From: Lachnospiraceae bacterium | Lineage (GTDB): Bacteria > Bacillota > Clostridia > Lachnospirales > Lachnospiraceae | Reading direction: 5' to 3' | Assembly: GCA_014804365.1 (NCBI GenBank) | Contig: JAAUZX010000002.1 | Span: 1-64,000, forward strand | DNA: 64,000 nt | Part shown: one piece after another, positions 34,613 to 43,509 of the stretch | Numbering within the stretch: position 1 is the stretch's first letter | Layout of the letters: each line of letters begins with the position of its first letter | Made by a program: the position numbers and the translations under genes | The notes under the pieces: model-generated | Seen by the model: only the letters and a program-made list of their open reading frames with translations | The model's database searches: none | Told to the model about the DNA's origin: nothing

Positions 34613-34981
34613 ATGGGAATGGGTGGAATGATAGATTTCCTCTTTCTGGCAAGCGGGATTTACCTGATTTATAGTGCAGTTATGGCTAAGCACAAAGGTA
34701 ACATTGCAGCGAATGTTATGCTCAGCAAGAATATCACTGAGAACGATATCAGGGATAAGGTCGGATTCATTGACTATATGTACAAGAAAATTATATTAGC
34801 GGGTGTGATGATTATACTGGCTTCCGTAATTCATCTGGTCAATGATTATTATATTCATTCCATACAGCTTACGTGGATCGGCATTGCAATGATTCTGCTG
34901 GCGCTTGCAATATATTCGTTTACTTTTATGCGGGGACGCAAACTGTATATAGATCAGCGAAACAACCAGAAGAATAGATAG
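34613..34981 (+). CDS. Small membrane protein of unknown function
   Basis: I do not recognise this 122-residue protein. It has three hydrophobic segments at about residues 6-24, 57-76 and 84-105 and a basic C-terminal tail (RGRKLYIDQRNNQKNR). A hydrophilic stretch (MLSKNITENDIRDKVGFIDYMYKK) lies between the first two. GGAGG is 10 bases upstream of the ATG. It follows the receiver gene by five bases and the terminator comes next, so thrC, the receiver and this gene may form one transcript. Confidence 0.7.
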   Translation: MGMGGMIDFLFLASGIYLIYSAVMAKHKGNIAANVMLSKNITENDIRDKVGFIDYMYKKIILAGVMIILASVIHLVNDYYIHSIQLTWIGIAMILLALAIYSFTFMRGRKLYIDQRNNQKNR

Positions 34982-35009
34982 AAGATATGCGGAAAAGTTA
35001 GCAGATATT

Positions 35010-35039
35010 AAAAGAGAGACCTGTCAGGCCTCTCTTTTA
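35010..35039. terminator. Bidirectional terminator between the small membrane protein gene and citrate synthase
   Basis: AAAAGAGAG pairs with CTCTCTTTT, giving a T run on both strands. The stop codon of citrate synthase lies inside the structure. Confidence 0.75.
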
Positions 35040-36397
35040 TCTATGTTGACATATTCTCTTTCGGTGCAGATCGTCTTGTAGGCCGGTCTGATAATCTTGC
35101 CGTTGTTCGCGAGCTCTTCCATGCGATGTGCGCTCCAGCCGACGATTCTGGCAATGGCAAAAATTGGCGTATAGAGTTCCATCGGCAGATTAAGCATGTT
35201 GTATACGAAACCGGAGTAGAAGTCCACGTTTACATTGACACCCTTGTAGATGGGACGTTCTCTGGAAATGATTTCCGGTGCGAGACGTTCCACAAGAGAG
35301 TAGAGTGCAAATTCATTATGCAGCCCTTTTTCCTCGGAGAGCTTTTCCACAAATGATTTAAAAATTACGGCACGAGGATCGGATTTGGAATATACGGCAT
35401 GTCCTACACCGTAGATAAGACCAGCATGATCAAAGGCCTCTTTGTGCAGCAGCTTCGTCAGATAATCTGCAACTTGGCCCTCATCGCTCCAGTCGCTGAT
35501 TTTCTGTTTCATTTCCTCGAACATCCGGACAACCTTAATGTTAGCGCCGCCGTGCCGGGGACCTTTCAGTGATCCGATTGCAGCAGCGATGACCGAGTAG
35601 GTATCTGTCAGTGAGGAAGTGACAACATGGGTCGTGAAACTGGAGTTGTTACCGCCGCCGTGTTCCATGTGAAGAATTAGGGCAATATCCAGTATCTTAG
35701 CCTCCAATGGCGTATACTTACTGTCGGGACGCAGAATATGCAGGATATTCTCCGCGTTAGACAGTTCCGGCCGGGGCTGATGTATGTAAAGACTCTCTCC
35801 GTTATGATAATGACTGTATGCCTGATATCCGTAGATGGACAGCATAGGGAAGAGAGCAATCAACTGCAGACACTGACGCAGTACGTTGGGCAGGGAAGTA
35901 TCGTCCGCCCTGTCGTCATAGGAATAGAGCGTAAGCACACTTCTTGCAAGTGTATTCATCATGTCGTTGCTGGGAGCCTTCATGATAATATCGCGTACGA
36001 AACTGGTTGGCAGGGAGCGGTAACCCGATAACAGGCGGGAGAACTCCTCCAGCTCTTTACGGTCCGGCAGCTTGTTAAAGAGAAGCAGATAGGACACTTC
36101 TTCGAATCCGAAGCGGTCCTCTGCGGCAAATCCTTCAACAAGGTCTTTGACATTATAGCCGCGGTAGAAGAGTTTTCCGTGGGTGGGAACCTGTACGCCG
36201 TCTACAATTTTATTTGCGCGCACATCGGAAATGTTGGTAAGTCCCGCCAGAACGCCTTTACCGTTTAAATCGCGCAGTCCGCGCTTAACATCATATTTTG
36301 TGAATAATTCGGTATCTATAATACCGGCTTGCGCGCTCATGTCTGCAAGTCGTATGATCTCAGGTGTAATTTCAGAAAAACTGTTATTTTGTTCCAT
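35024..36397 (-). CDS. Citrate synthase
   Basis: This 457-residue enzyme condenses oxaloacetate and acetyl-CoA to citrate, feeding glutamate synthesis in an anaerobe with a partial TCA cycle. The catalytic positions are visible: His in LHMEHGGGNNSSFTTHV near residue 245, His in YGVGHAVYSKSDPRA near 325 and Asp in NVNVDFYSGFVYNML near 392. GPRHGGAN is also present. The length is at the long end for the family. AAGGAGG lies nine bases before the start. An overlapping Met-rich upstream reading frame covers the leader. Confidence 0.92.
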   Translation of the reverse strand: MEQNNSFSEITPEIIRLADMSAQAGIIDTELFTKYDVKRGLRDLNGKGVLAGLTNISDVRANKIVDGVQVPTHGKLFYRGYNVKDLVEGFAAEDRFGFEEVSYLLLFNKLPDRKELEEFSRLLSGYRSLPTSFVRDIIMKAPSNDMMNTLARSVLTLYSYDDRADDTSLPNVLRQCLQLIALFPMLSIYGYQAYSHYHNGESLYIHQPRPELSNAENILHILRPDSKYTPLEAKILDIALILHMEHGGGNNSSFTTHVVTSSLTDTYSVIAAAIGSLKGPRHGGANIKVVRMFEEMKQKISDWSDEGQVADYLTKLLHKEAFDHAGLIYGVGHAVYSKSDPRAVIFKSFVEKLSEEKGLHNEFALYSLVERLAPEIISRERPIYKGVNVNVDFYSGFVYNMLNLPMELYTPIFAIARIVGWSAHRMEELANNGKIIRPAYKTICTEREYVNIDKREA

Positions 36398-36453
36398 GAA
36401 TGGGTGCCTCCTTCCATCTTCTTCAACATTCTCATCTTCATTTTCATACTCAT
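36337..36453 (-). other. Start-codon-rich leader with possible overlapping upstream ORF of citrate synthase
   Basis: On the minus strand the leader reads ATGAGTATGAAAATGAAG and so on, with five ATGs at six-base intervals in one frame. That frame (MSMKMKMRMLKKMEGG...) continues past the citrate synthase start out of frame and stops after 38 codons. It has no visible ribosome site. It could attenuate translation or be chance purine-rich sequence. Confidence 0.3.
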
Positions 36454-36662
36454 ACTACATTATCATAACACGAACAAAAAGCACGAGACAAGAAAAAACA
36501 TTTATTTAAGAAAGATTTAACATTATTCAAAGATTGTTCATATATTTAAAATACTGGTTTTTGTACGGTTAATATGAAAGTTTTTCTTTGACTGGAATTT
36601 TTGTAAGAATCGTATTACAATAATGTGAAAAGTACAGCGGCAGAGAGGAGCAGATATAAAGT

Positions 36663-37307
36663 ATGGATAAAACAGAAATATTAAAACGTGTGGATCACAC
36701 CCAGTTGAAAGCTTATGCCACGTGGGAGGATATCGTGAAGCTGTGCGATGAGGCGATTGCAAATGAGACGGCTTCCGTCTGTGTGCCGCCCACATACATT
36801 AAGCGGATTCATGACACTTACGGGGATAAGATCAATATCTGTACGGTGGTGGGTTTCCCGTTGGGATACTCGGTGACGGAGGCTAAGGTTGCAGAGACGA
36901 AACAGGCAATCGTTGACGGTGCCCGAGAGATCGATATGGTGATCAATATCAGCCATGTGAAGAACGGTATGTACGATGCGGTGGAACAGGAGATCCGCGC
37001 ACTCAGGGAAGTCTGCAGGGATCATGTTTTGAAAGTGATTATCGAGACCTGCTATCTGACGGAGGAAGAGAAGATCGCGATGTGTAAGGCGGTAACTAAC
37101 GCGGGGGCGGACTATATCAAGACATCCACCGGCTTCGGAACAGGCGGCGCTACAATAGAAGATATCCGTCTTTTTAAACAGTATATCGGAGAGGGCGTTA
37201 AGATCAAGGCGGCAGGCGGTATTTCCACATTGGAGGACCTGGAGGCATTTATGGCGGAAGGATGTGACAGGCTCGGAACTTCCAGAGCGGTAGGGCTGTT
37301 GCAGTAA
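36663..37307 (+). CDS. deoC: Deoxyribose-phosphate aldolase
   Basis: This 214-residue class I aldolase splits 2-deoxyribose 5-phosphate into glyceraldehyde 3-phosphate and acetaldehyde in deoxynucleoside breakdown. The N-terminal RVDHTQLKAYAT and CTVVGFPLGY segments are typical; the Schiff-base lysine is in ADYIKTSTGFGTGGAT near residue 157, and the second catalytic Lys is in VKIKAAGGIS near 181. No other deo gene is next to it. A leader of about 40 bases follows a poor TTGACT/TATTAC promoter candidate with 19-base spacing. Confidence 0.93.
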   Translation: MDKTEILKRVDHTQLKAYATWEDIVKLCDEAIANETASVCVPPTYIKRIHDTYGDKINICTVVGFPLGYSVTEAKVAETKQAIVDGAREIDMVINISHVKNGMYDAVEQEIRALREVCRDHVLKVIIETCYLTEEEKIAMCKAVTNAGADYIKTSTGFGTGGATIEDIRLFKQYIGEGVKIKAAGGISTLEDLEAFMAEGCDRLGTSRAVGLLQ

Positions 37308-37344
37308 TAATTGGGGAATTTCTCCATGGAAATGGATTTCATTA

Positions 37345-37373
37345 TTGACTTTTATTGGTGGTTTTGAGATAAT
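37345..37373 (+). promoter_or_regulatory. pckA promoter
   Basis: TTGACT and GATAAT are separated by exactly 17 bases. The predicted transcript start is near 37380. Confidence 0.7.
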
Positions 37374-37381
37374 TAGAGCGG

Positions 37382-37399
37382 TGTACGGTAGCCCGTACA
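37382..37399 (+). promoter_or_regulatory. 5'-terminal stem-loop of the pckA mRNA
   Basis: TGTACGG pairs with CCGTACA around a short loop, starting within about two bases of the predicted transcript start. 5'-terminal hairpins are known to protect mRNAs from decay; that role here is inference. Confidence 0.45.
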
Positions 37400-37468
37400 T
37401 ATCATGCATATGGCGGAAGATATAGTATCTTTCGTTAAATAATACAATTTTAAGGAGGAGAACATAAT

Positions 37469-39184
37469 ATGGCAACAAAAGCGTATTATCCCATTTCCGA
37501 GATCGGCGCCGGCAAGGTTGGTTTTTCCAAGACCCGTTCCATTATTGAGGCGGCATTCTACGGAAACAACGTAGTAAAAGTTAACACTTTAAGAGAAGCT
37601 TATGAATTAGCTAAAAATTCACCCGGTACGGTCGTAACGGATATGCCGGTTAAGAGCGGTGAGACATTCGGTCTTCCTGCTGACGCAAAGGTTCTTCTGT
37701 TTAACGACGGCGCTGTAACCGGTCGTTACGCAGCAGCACGCCGTATCAAAGGCGAGCCCGGCGTAGACGCTGTAAAGCTTGACAAGGTAGTTATGGACGC
37801 AATCTATGAGACACGTTGGAAAACAATGTATCATGCAGAGTGTTTCGTAGGTCTTGATCCTGAGTTTATGGTAAAGGCTCACCTTCTGATTCCGGAAGGA
37901 GAGGAGAACTTACTGTACAACTGGATGATCAACTTCCAGTATATGTCTGACGAGTACGTTAAGATGTATAAGAACTCCAAACCTGTAGGCGATGGCAAAG
38001 AGCCTGATATCTATATCTTCTCCGATCCCCAGTGGGCACCCCACGAGGCTCCTGATGTAGATTACAGCTGCTTAAGCGATCCTCTTACACTTTGCTATTT
38101 CGATACCAACGAAAACTGCGCAGCGATCCTTGGTATGAAATATTTCGGTGAGCACAAGAAAGGCACACTGACAATGGCTTGGGCGCTTGCTAACAGAAAC
38201 GGTTATGCATCCTGCCACGGCGGACAGAAAGAGTATCTGCTTAAGGACGGTTCTAAGTTCGTTGCATCCGTATACGGTCTGTCAGGTTCCGGTAAGTCTA
38301 CATTGACACATGCTAAGCACGGCGGCAAGTATGAGATCAAGGTTCTTCATGATGACGCTTTCATCATCAACACAGATACCTGTGCATCTGTAGCGCTTGA
38401 GCCTACTTACTTTGATAAGACAGCAGATTATCCGACAGGATGTCCTGATAATGAGTATCTGTTATCTGCTCAGAACTGCTCTTGTACAATGGACAGCGAA
38501 GGCAAGATCCAGCTTGTTACTGAGGATATCAGAAATGGTAATGGTCGTGCGATCAAGTCCAAATTATGGTCTCCTAACCGTGTAGACAAGATCGATGCTC
38601 CGGTTAATGCGATCTTCTGGATCATGAAGGATCCTACGATCCCGCCGGTAGTTAAATTAAAAGGTGCAGCGCTTGCTTCCGTTATGGGCGCTACTCTGGC
38701 AACCAAGACATCCACGGCGGAGCGTGTTGCAGCAGGTACAGACCTTAATGCGATCCGTATCGTGCCTTATGCTAACCCGTTCAGAACATATCCTCTGGTT
38801 AACGACTATGATAAGTTCAAGAAGTTAGTAGAAGAGAAGAATGTAGCTTGCTATATCGTTAATACAGGTGATTTCATGGGCGAGAAGGTTAAACCCGCAG
38901 ATACCCTCGGAATCCTTGAGACGATCGTAGAGGGCAAGGCTCAGTTCGAGCAGTGGGGACCTTTTGAAGACATCGAGATCATGAACACATGGGATGGTCA
39001 GACAGATGGATTCAAGAACTTCAAGGCAGACCTTGGCGATGCTGATTATAAGGCACAGCTCAAGAGCGCTATGGAGACCCGTGTAAAAGCTGTAGAAGAT
39101 TTTGCAACTAAGAAGGAAGGCTATGATAAACTTCCGGATGAGGCGCTTAGTGCACTTAAGAAACTGGTTGACGCACTGAACTAA
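37469..39184 (+). CDS. pckA: Phosphoenolpyruvate carboxykinase (ATP)
   Basis: This 571-residue enzyme interconverts oxaloacetate + ATP and PEP + CO2 + ADP. In anaerobes it often runs towards oxaloacetate. The kinase-type P-loop VYGLSGSGKSTLTH is near residue 270, the metal site HDDAFIIN near 293, and the adenine-binding IRIVPYANPF segment near 427. It is somewhat longer than the usual 530-540 residues. AAGGAGGAG is present before the start. Codon choice (CTT, GTA, GCT, AAC) looks more uniform than in neighbours, consistent with high expression. The carboxyltransferase at 5-1441 acts on the same metabolite. Confidence 0.95.
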   Translation: MATKAYYPISEIGAGKVGFSKTRSIIEAAFYGNNVVKVNTLREAYELAKNSPGTVVTDMPVKSGETFGLPADAKVLLFNDGAVTGRYAAARRIKGEPGVDAVKLDKVVMDAIYETRWKTMYHAECFVGLDPEFMVKAHLLIPEGEENLLYNWMINFQYMSDEYVKMYKNSKPVGDGKEPDIYIFSDPQWAPHEAPDVDYSCLSDPLTLCYFDTNENCAAILGMKYFGEHKKGTLTMAWALANRNGYASCHGGQKEYLLKDGSKFVASVYGLSGSGKSTLTHAKHGGKYEIKVLHDDAFIINTDTCASVALEPTYFDKTADYPTGCPDNEYLLSAQNCSCTMDSEGKIQLVTEDIRNGNGRAIKSKLWSPNRVDKIDAPVNAIFWIMKDPTIPPVVKLKGAALASVMGATLATKTSTAERVAAGTDLNAIRIVPYANPFRTYPLVNDYDKFKKLVEEKNVACYIVNTGDFMGEKVKPADTLGILETIVEGKAQFEQWGPFEDIEIMNTWDGQTDGFKNFKADLGDADYKAQLKSAMETRVKAVEDFATKKEGYDKLPDEALSALKKLVDALN

Positions 39185-39218
39185 TCATAAATAATCGACT
39201 GAAAAGATTATGACTGAC

Positions 39219-39250
39219 AAGGGGTATTAATATACCCCTTGTTGCTTTTT
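39219..39250 (+). terminator. Terminator after pckA
   Basis: AAGGGGTAT pairs with ATACCCCTT, followed by GTTGCTTTTT. The T tract is displaced by a few bases. Confidence 0.7.
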
Positions 39251-39317
39251 GGGAATTGCAAATGCTATGTTTATATACTAAGATAAATGGTGTCTTGTGA
39301 TGTACGGAGGGATTACT

Positions 39318-40586
39318 ATGTATCATTGTAAAATATGTTTTTATCTGATTGGGGAATCAGATGATTTGTTTAATAATTTGAAAGAAATGCCGCCGCTGGC
39401 GCATTTTACGCATGAGTTTGCAGAAAGTGCGAAGCCGGAAGAATCCCGGCTAGAGCAGGCGGATGTAATCGTGATAGATCTGAGCGGAATGGATACGGAA
39501 CAAACTCTTAACGTTCTGTCTGCTCATAAGAGAAAAGAAGCGGAGCTGATTCTGCTTGCACAAAAAGAGCAGATTCATACGCTCGTGGCACAGAAGAGTA
39601 CGAAGAATACGGAGACAGCGGACAGGCAGCTGTCTTTGGATGTGACTGATATATGGACGCTGCCGCTCTCTGATGAAGAGGTGCGATTCCGGTTTGGTAA
39701 ATGGCAGCAGAACTATAAGATGAGTAAGGACTTCTGGCAGAACAGAAATTATTTGGATTCCATGATTAACAGCGTTCCGCACCTGGTCTGGTTTAAGGAT
39801 AAAGAAGGCGCCCACATGAAGGTAAACGATTACTTCTGTAAGGCTGTCAACAAGACCATGGAACAGATAGAGGGACGTGGACATTACTATATCTGGGATA
39901 TTGATCCGGAGGAGTACGCCAAGGGAGAATTTATCTGCATGGAGTCGGAATATGAGGTCATGGAAAAGAGACAGACATGTGTTTTTAATGAGAATGTTAA
40001 GATCGGTGACAGCATGAGACAGTTAAAGACCTATAAGTCCCCGTTGTTTGATTTGGACGGGAGCGTTATGGGGACGACCGGTGTTGCCATTGATGTAACG
40101 CAGGAACGGATATATGAGCAGATGATCATTAAAAATGCGAATACGGATTTCCTGACCGGACTCTATAACAGAAGATATGTATATGAGTATATCGATCAGA
40201 TGGACGAGGGACCGCTGACGATATTCGGTATTGATCTGGATAACTTCAAAAGCATCAATGACACTTTTGGACATCAGGAAGGAGACCGGGTTCTCGTGCT
40301 TACAGCGGATGTTCTTCGAGGCTGTATGCCGGGAGCTCTGATTGCAAGAACCGGTGGTGATGAATTCATGATTGCTATGACCGGAGCACAAACGGAACAG
40401 GAGATTGAAGAGACAAGAAAGAGGATTGAAGAGCAGATTGATCAGGCTTATGCGAAAGAAGAGAATTTACACGGGATATCCGCAAGTGTCGGCGCTGCAC
40501 ATTCATCTGAGGGTAGGGCAGATTTTGACAGACTGTTAGGAGAGGCAGACACTCTTATGTACCGTGAGAAAGAGAGCAAAAAATAA
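39318..40586 (+). CDS. Diguanylate cyclase with pseudo-receiver, PAS and GGDEF domains
   Basis: This 422-residue soluble protein is expected to make c-di-GMP. Residues 1-130 resemble a receiver fold (ADVIVIDLSG, AELILLA) with the phosphorylation pocket eroded. A PAS domain follows at about 145-265 (SMINSVPHLVWFKDKEGAHMKVNDYFCKAV), ending in GVAIDVTQER. The GGDEF domain is at about 270-420, with DFLTGLYNRRY, FGIDLDNFKSINDTFGHQEGD and an intact RTGGDEFMIA active site. No RxxD inhibitory site is obvious before it. The start with GGAGGG seven bases upstream is seven codons inside the ORF-track version. A PilZ receptor gene lies at 58 kb. Confidence 0.9.
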   Translation: MYHCKICFYLIGESDDLFNNLKEMPPLAHFTHEFAESAKPEESRLEQADVIVIDLSGMDTEQTLNVLSAHKRKEAELILLAQKEQIHTLVAQKSTKNTETADRQLSLDVTDIWTLPLSDEEVRFRFGKWQQNYKMSKDFWQNRNYLDSMINSVPHLVWFKDKEGAHMKVNDYFCKAVNKTMEQIEGRGHYYIWDIDPEEYAKGEFICMESEYEVMEKRQTCVFNENVKIGDSMRQLKTYKSPLFDLDGSVMGTTGVAIDVTQERIYEQMIIKNANTDFLTGLYNRRYVYEYIDQMDEGPLTIFGIDLDNFKSINDTFGHQEGDRVLVLTADVLRGCMPGALIARTGGDEFMIAMTGAQTEQEIEETRKRIEEQIDQAYAKEENLHGISASVGAAHSSEGRADFDRLLGEADTLMYREKESKK

Positions 40587-40642
40587 ACAATATTGCTACA
40601 ACCGTAATAAGCAGCAGACTAACCTGTTTTGGGAGAAAGTAA

Positions 40643-41383
40643 ATGCACTATAACTGCCTGATCGTAGATGATGAAAAAGAATTGGCACAGATGACCTGTG
40701 AATATTTTAATCTTTTTGACGTGTCCGCTGTGTGGACAGATACGTCCACGGGCTGTGAGCAGATGATGGATATGCACAGGTTTGACTTGATTTTGTTAGA
40801 CATTAACCTGCGGGAGGAAAGCGGGTTTCAACTGTGTAAGAAAATCAGGGATATTTCGAACATCCCGATTCTTTTTATCAGTGCGAGACAGAGTGATGAA
40901 GATATATTGGTGGCATTAAACATCGGCGGTGATGATTATATTAAGAAGCCGTATACCTTAAGCGTGCTTTTGGCGAAGGTGAAGGCTGTGTTGAAACGCG
41001 TGAACACGAGTATCATAGCGGGGACAGATTTCAATAAAGAGGAACAGACGGAGCCGGATGAGGGACACAGGGAGCGTCAAATTAAGAGTTGCGGTAAGAT
41101 CCGGCTGGACGAGGCAACCATGAGGGTGAGTGTGGGCGAGCGGGAAGTGCAGCTTAAAGCAAAAGAATTTAAGCTGTTTTCCTGCCTGTTTGATCATCGC
41201 GGCACGATTGTAACGAAGGACGTTTTGTTCGAGACAGTATGGGGAGATTCTTTCTACAGTGACGGCACGCTGAATGTTCATATCCGCAGACTGCGGGAGA
41301 AATTGGAAGAAAATCCGAACGAACCGGAATTGATCAAGACTGTGTGGGGAACGGGATACATATTGGATATAAAAGAAAAATAA
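40643..41383 (+). CDS. OmpR/PhoB-family response regulator
   Basis: This 246-residue regulator pairs with the sensor kinase that follows it by 14 bp. The receiver domain shows VDDEKE (residues 8-13), the acceptor Asp in LILLDINLREESG near 52 and IKKPYT near 103. A linker of about 30 polar residues precedes the winged-helix domain (VQLKAKEFKLFSCLFDHRGTIVTKDVLFETVW...GTLNVHIRRLREKL). It probably controls the ABC exporter downstream; 11-base direct repeats ahead of that operon are a candidate site. Confidence 0.92.
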   Translation: MHYNCLIVDDEKELAQMTCEYFNLFDVSAVWTDTSTGCEQMMDMHRFDLILLDINLREESGFQLCKKIRDISNIPILFISARQSDEDILVALNIGGDDYIKKPYTLSVLLAKVKAVLKRVNTSIIAGTDFNKEEQTEPDEGHRERQIKSCGKIRLDEATMRVSVGEREVQLKAKEFKLFSCLFDHRGTIVTKDVLFETVWGDSFYSDGTLNVHIRRLREKLEENPNEPELIKTVWGTGYILDIKEK

Positions 41384-41397
41384 GGTGGAATTAGTAA

Positions 41398-42663
41398 ATG
41401 AAAATCAGACAGATCACGGCGGGAATTACCATATGTATTCTCGCTTTTATTATGATTACGGTTACACAGATGCAGAAAGACGGTGAGGAATATATTCCGG
41501 ACATGGTCTGGTATAACGGAGAAGTTAGAGCGATTGAAAATGAGTTGGAAAAAGGGACTGCGAGGGAAGCAATCGAGAAGGAGCATGGTTGCAGCCTGCT
41601 CTTCACGTCAGCTGCAGATTATCAGGGCAGATTGAACGAGTACATGATGGATAACAGTATGATCATGGATTTATATGTAAATGATAATTCTATAGGTGAC
41701 GTACCAGAAGGTGTGTTTGCGGGCAAGGCAGTCTGGCAGACGAAGCAGGAACGTTATGATATGCTGCGGGACAGGATGCAATGGGAAGTGATTGTATTCG
41801 GGATACTTCTTTTGCTTTTGATATACGCGGTACTGCTGATATTATATCTGAATTACATCAGGCCGTTTCGGATATTGCGGGAGTTTGCAGCGCAGGTGGC
41901 CAAGGGCAATCTGGAACTGGCATTACCTATCCGTAAGAATAATTTCTTCGGTGTATTTACGGAGAGTTTTGATCTGATGCGGCAGGAGTTGAAACGGGCA
42001 AGGGAAAGTGAGTATCAGGCGAATATCAGTAAGAAGGAGCTGATTGCAGAGCTTTCCCACGACATAAAGACACCGGTGGCAACCATCAAGGCAACCTGCG
42101 AGGTTATGCAGGTGACAGAGCAGAAGGAAGATACGCTTCGCAAGATCGGTGTCATTGCGGGTAAGGCGGAGATGATTGATAATCTGGTTGGCAATATGTT
42201 TCATGCGACGATGGAGGAGCTGGAAGTACTTAAGGTAGAGCCGATAGAAGAGAGCTCGCTCATCATTCCGGAGATGTTTCATGATTTCAAATATTACGGA
42301 CAGATCACGCTGGAAAATGATATACCGGAATGTCTGTTGTATTTTGATAAATTGAGATTACAGCAGGTGTTGGATAACATTATAAATAATTCCTATAAAT
42401 ATGCAAGGACAGAAGTAAGGGTGAGTTTCATTGAGAGCACCGAAGATATTATTATTAGGATCAGAGATTTCGGGCAGGGTACCACGGAAGAAGAGCTTGC
42501 CTTAATTAAGGAGAAATTCTATAGAGGAAGCAACACGGAAGGAAAGTCCGGTTCCGGTCTGGGACTGTATCTCGCTGATAATTTCATGAAACAAATGGGC
42601 GGAGAGATAGAATGCTATAATGAGGATGGTTTTGTGGTGGAGTTGTTTTTACGTAAGGGTTAA
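41398..42663 (+). CDS. Sensor histidine kinase
   Basis: This 421-residue membrane kinase has two transmembrane segments (residues about 6-23 and 138-160) around an extracytoplasmic domain of about 110 residues, too large for the intramembrane-sensing BceS type. A HAMP-like region follows. The dimerisation box is ELSHDIKTPVATIKA with the phosphorylated His near residue 223. The ATP domain has N box NIINNSYKY, G1 RDFGQG and G2 KSGSGLGLYLADNF. Its partner is the regulator just upstream. The stimulus is unknown. Confidence 0.92.
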   Translation: MKIRQITAGITICILAFIMITVTQMQKDGEEYIPDMVWYNGEVRAIENELEKGTAREAIEKEHGCSLLFTSAADYQGRLNEYMMDNSMIMDLYVNDNSIGDVPEGVFAGKAVWQTKQERYDMLRDRMQWEVIVFGILLLLLIYAVLLILYLNYIRPFRILREFAAQVAKGNLELALPIRKNNFFGVFTESFDLMRQELKRARESEYQANISKKELIAELSHDIKTPVATIKATCEVMQVTEQKEDTLRKIGVIAGKAEMIDNLVGNMFHATMEELEVLKVEPIEESSLIIPEMFHDFKYYGQITLENDIPECLLYFDKLRLQQVLDNIINNSYKYARTEVRVSFIESTEDIIIRIRDFGQGTTEEELALIKEKFYRGSNTEGKSGSGLGLYLADNFMKQMGGEIECYNEDGFVVELFLRKG

Positions 42664-42681
42664 GGAATAGTTAAGAAACAG
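42660..42681 (+). promoter_or_regulatory. 11-base direct repeats, candidate response-regulator site
   Basis: TTAAGGAATAG and TTAAGAAACAG lie head to tail and match at 9 of 11 positions, a layout typical of OmpR-family sites. The first overlaps the stop codon of the kinase. A TATACT at 42719-42724 could be the -10 of an activator-dependent promoter, as no good -35 is present. Confidence 0.5.
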
Positions 42682-42751
42682 ACAGGGAATGGGAAAAGAT
42701 TTTTGCTCGGACTCCCGCTATACTTGTATGCAGATGGGAGGTAATGATGAA

Positions 42752-43507
42752 ATGAAGATAATTTTACAGGCTAAGGACTTATGCAAAACTTTTTCCAACG
42801 GCAGTGTGCAGCAGCATGTCCTGCGGAATCTTAATCTGGAAATTAGGGAAGGCGATTTTGCGGTTGTCATGGGCAGTTCCGGTTCCGGAAAGAGTACCAT
42901 GCTCTATTCACTGTCCGGAATCGACAGACCGACGCTGGGACAGGTCATGTATGAGGGAGAAGATATCTCTAAATACAGTAATGACAAGCTGGCGGTATTT
43001 CGCAGAAATCATTGCGGATTCGTCTTCCAGCAGAATTATCTGAATGATACCATGGATGTGCTGGACAATATTATGGTGAGCGGACTGCTTGTAAGTAAGA
43101 ACAGGAAACGAATCGCAGCGCGGGCGAAAGAACTTCTTCTGGCAGTGGGATTGACAGAGGAAGTTTTTCATAAGTTTCCGACACAGCTTTCCGGTGGGGA
43201 GGCGCAGAGAGTGGCAATCGTGCGTGGACTGATCAACGAACCGCAGATATTGTTTGCGGATGAACCTACAGGGGCGTTGAATTCCCGTAATACGGAGAAT
43301 GTGCTGGATGTGATGACGAAGTTTCATGAGAACGGGCAGACCATCGTCATGGTAACTCATGATATGCGGTCCGCCAGAAGAGGGAATCGTATTTTATATT
43401 TGAAAGACGGTATCATTACCGGAGAACTCGACCTTGGAACATACCGGAGCGGAGACAGGAAACGGCATGACATGCTGCGCGACTTTTTACAGGAAATGGG
43501 GTGGTAA
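42752..43507 (+). CDS. ABC transporter ATP-binding protein (MacB/LolD type)
   Basis: This 251-residue ATPase has Walker A GSSGSGKST (near residue 40), the Q loop FQQNYLND, the signature LSGGEAQRVAIVRGL near 145, Walker B ILFADEPTGALNSRN and the switch His in VTHDMRSARR. It belongs to the class that works with FtsX-type permeases, which is encoded next. Start 42752 is 10 bases after GGGAGG; the ORF-track N terminus is 21 codons too long. It is likely part of a transporter for antimicrobial peptides or lipophilic compounds, by context with the two-component system. Confidence 0.9.
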   Translation: MKIILQAKDLCKTFSNGSVQQHVLRNLNLEIREGDFAVVMGSSGSGKSTMLYSLSGIDRPTLGQVMYEGEDISKYSNDKLAVFRRNHCGFVFQQNYLNDTMDVLDNIMVSGLLVSKNRKRIAARAKELLLAVGLTEEVFHKFPTQLSGGEAQRVAIVRGLINEPQILFADEPTGALNSRNTENVLDVMTKFHENGQTIVMVTHDMRSARRGNRILYLKDGIITGELDLGTYRSGDRKRHDMLRDFLQEMGW

Positions 43508-43509
43508 GT

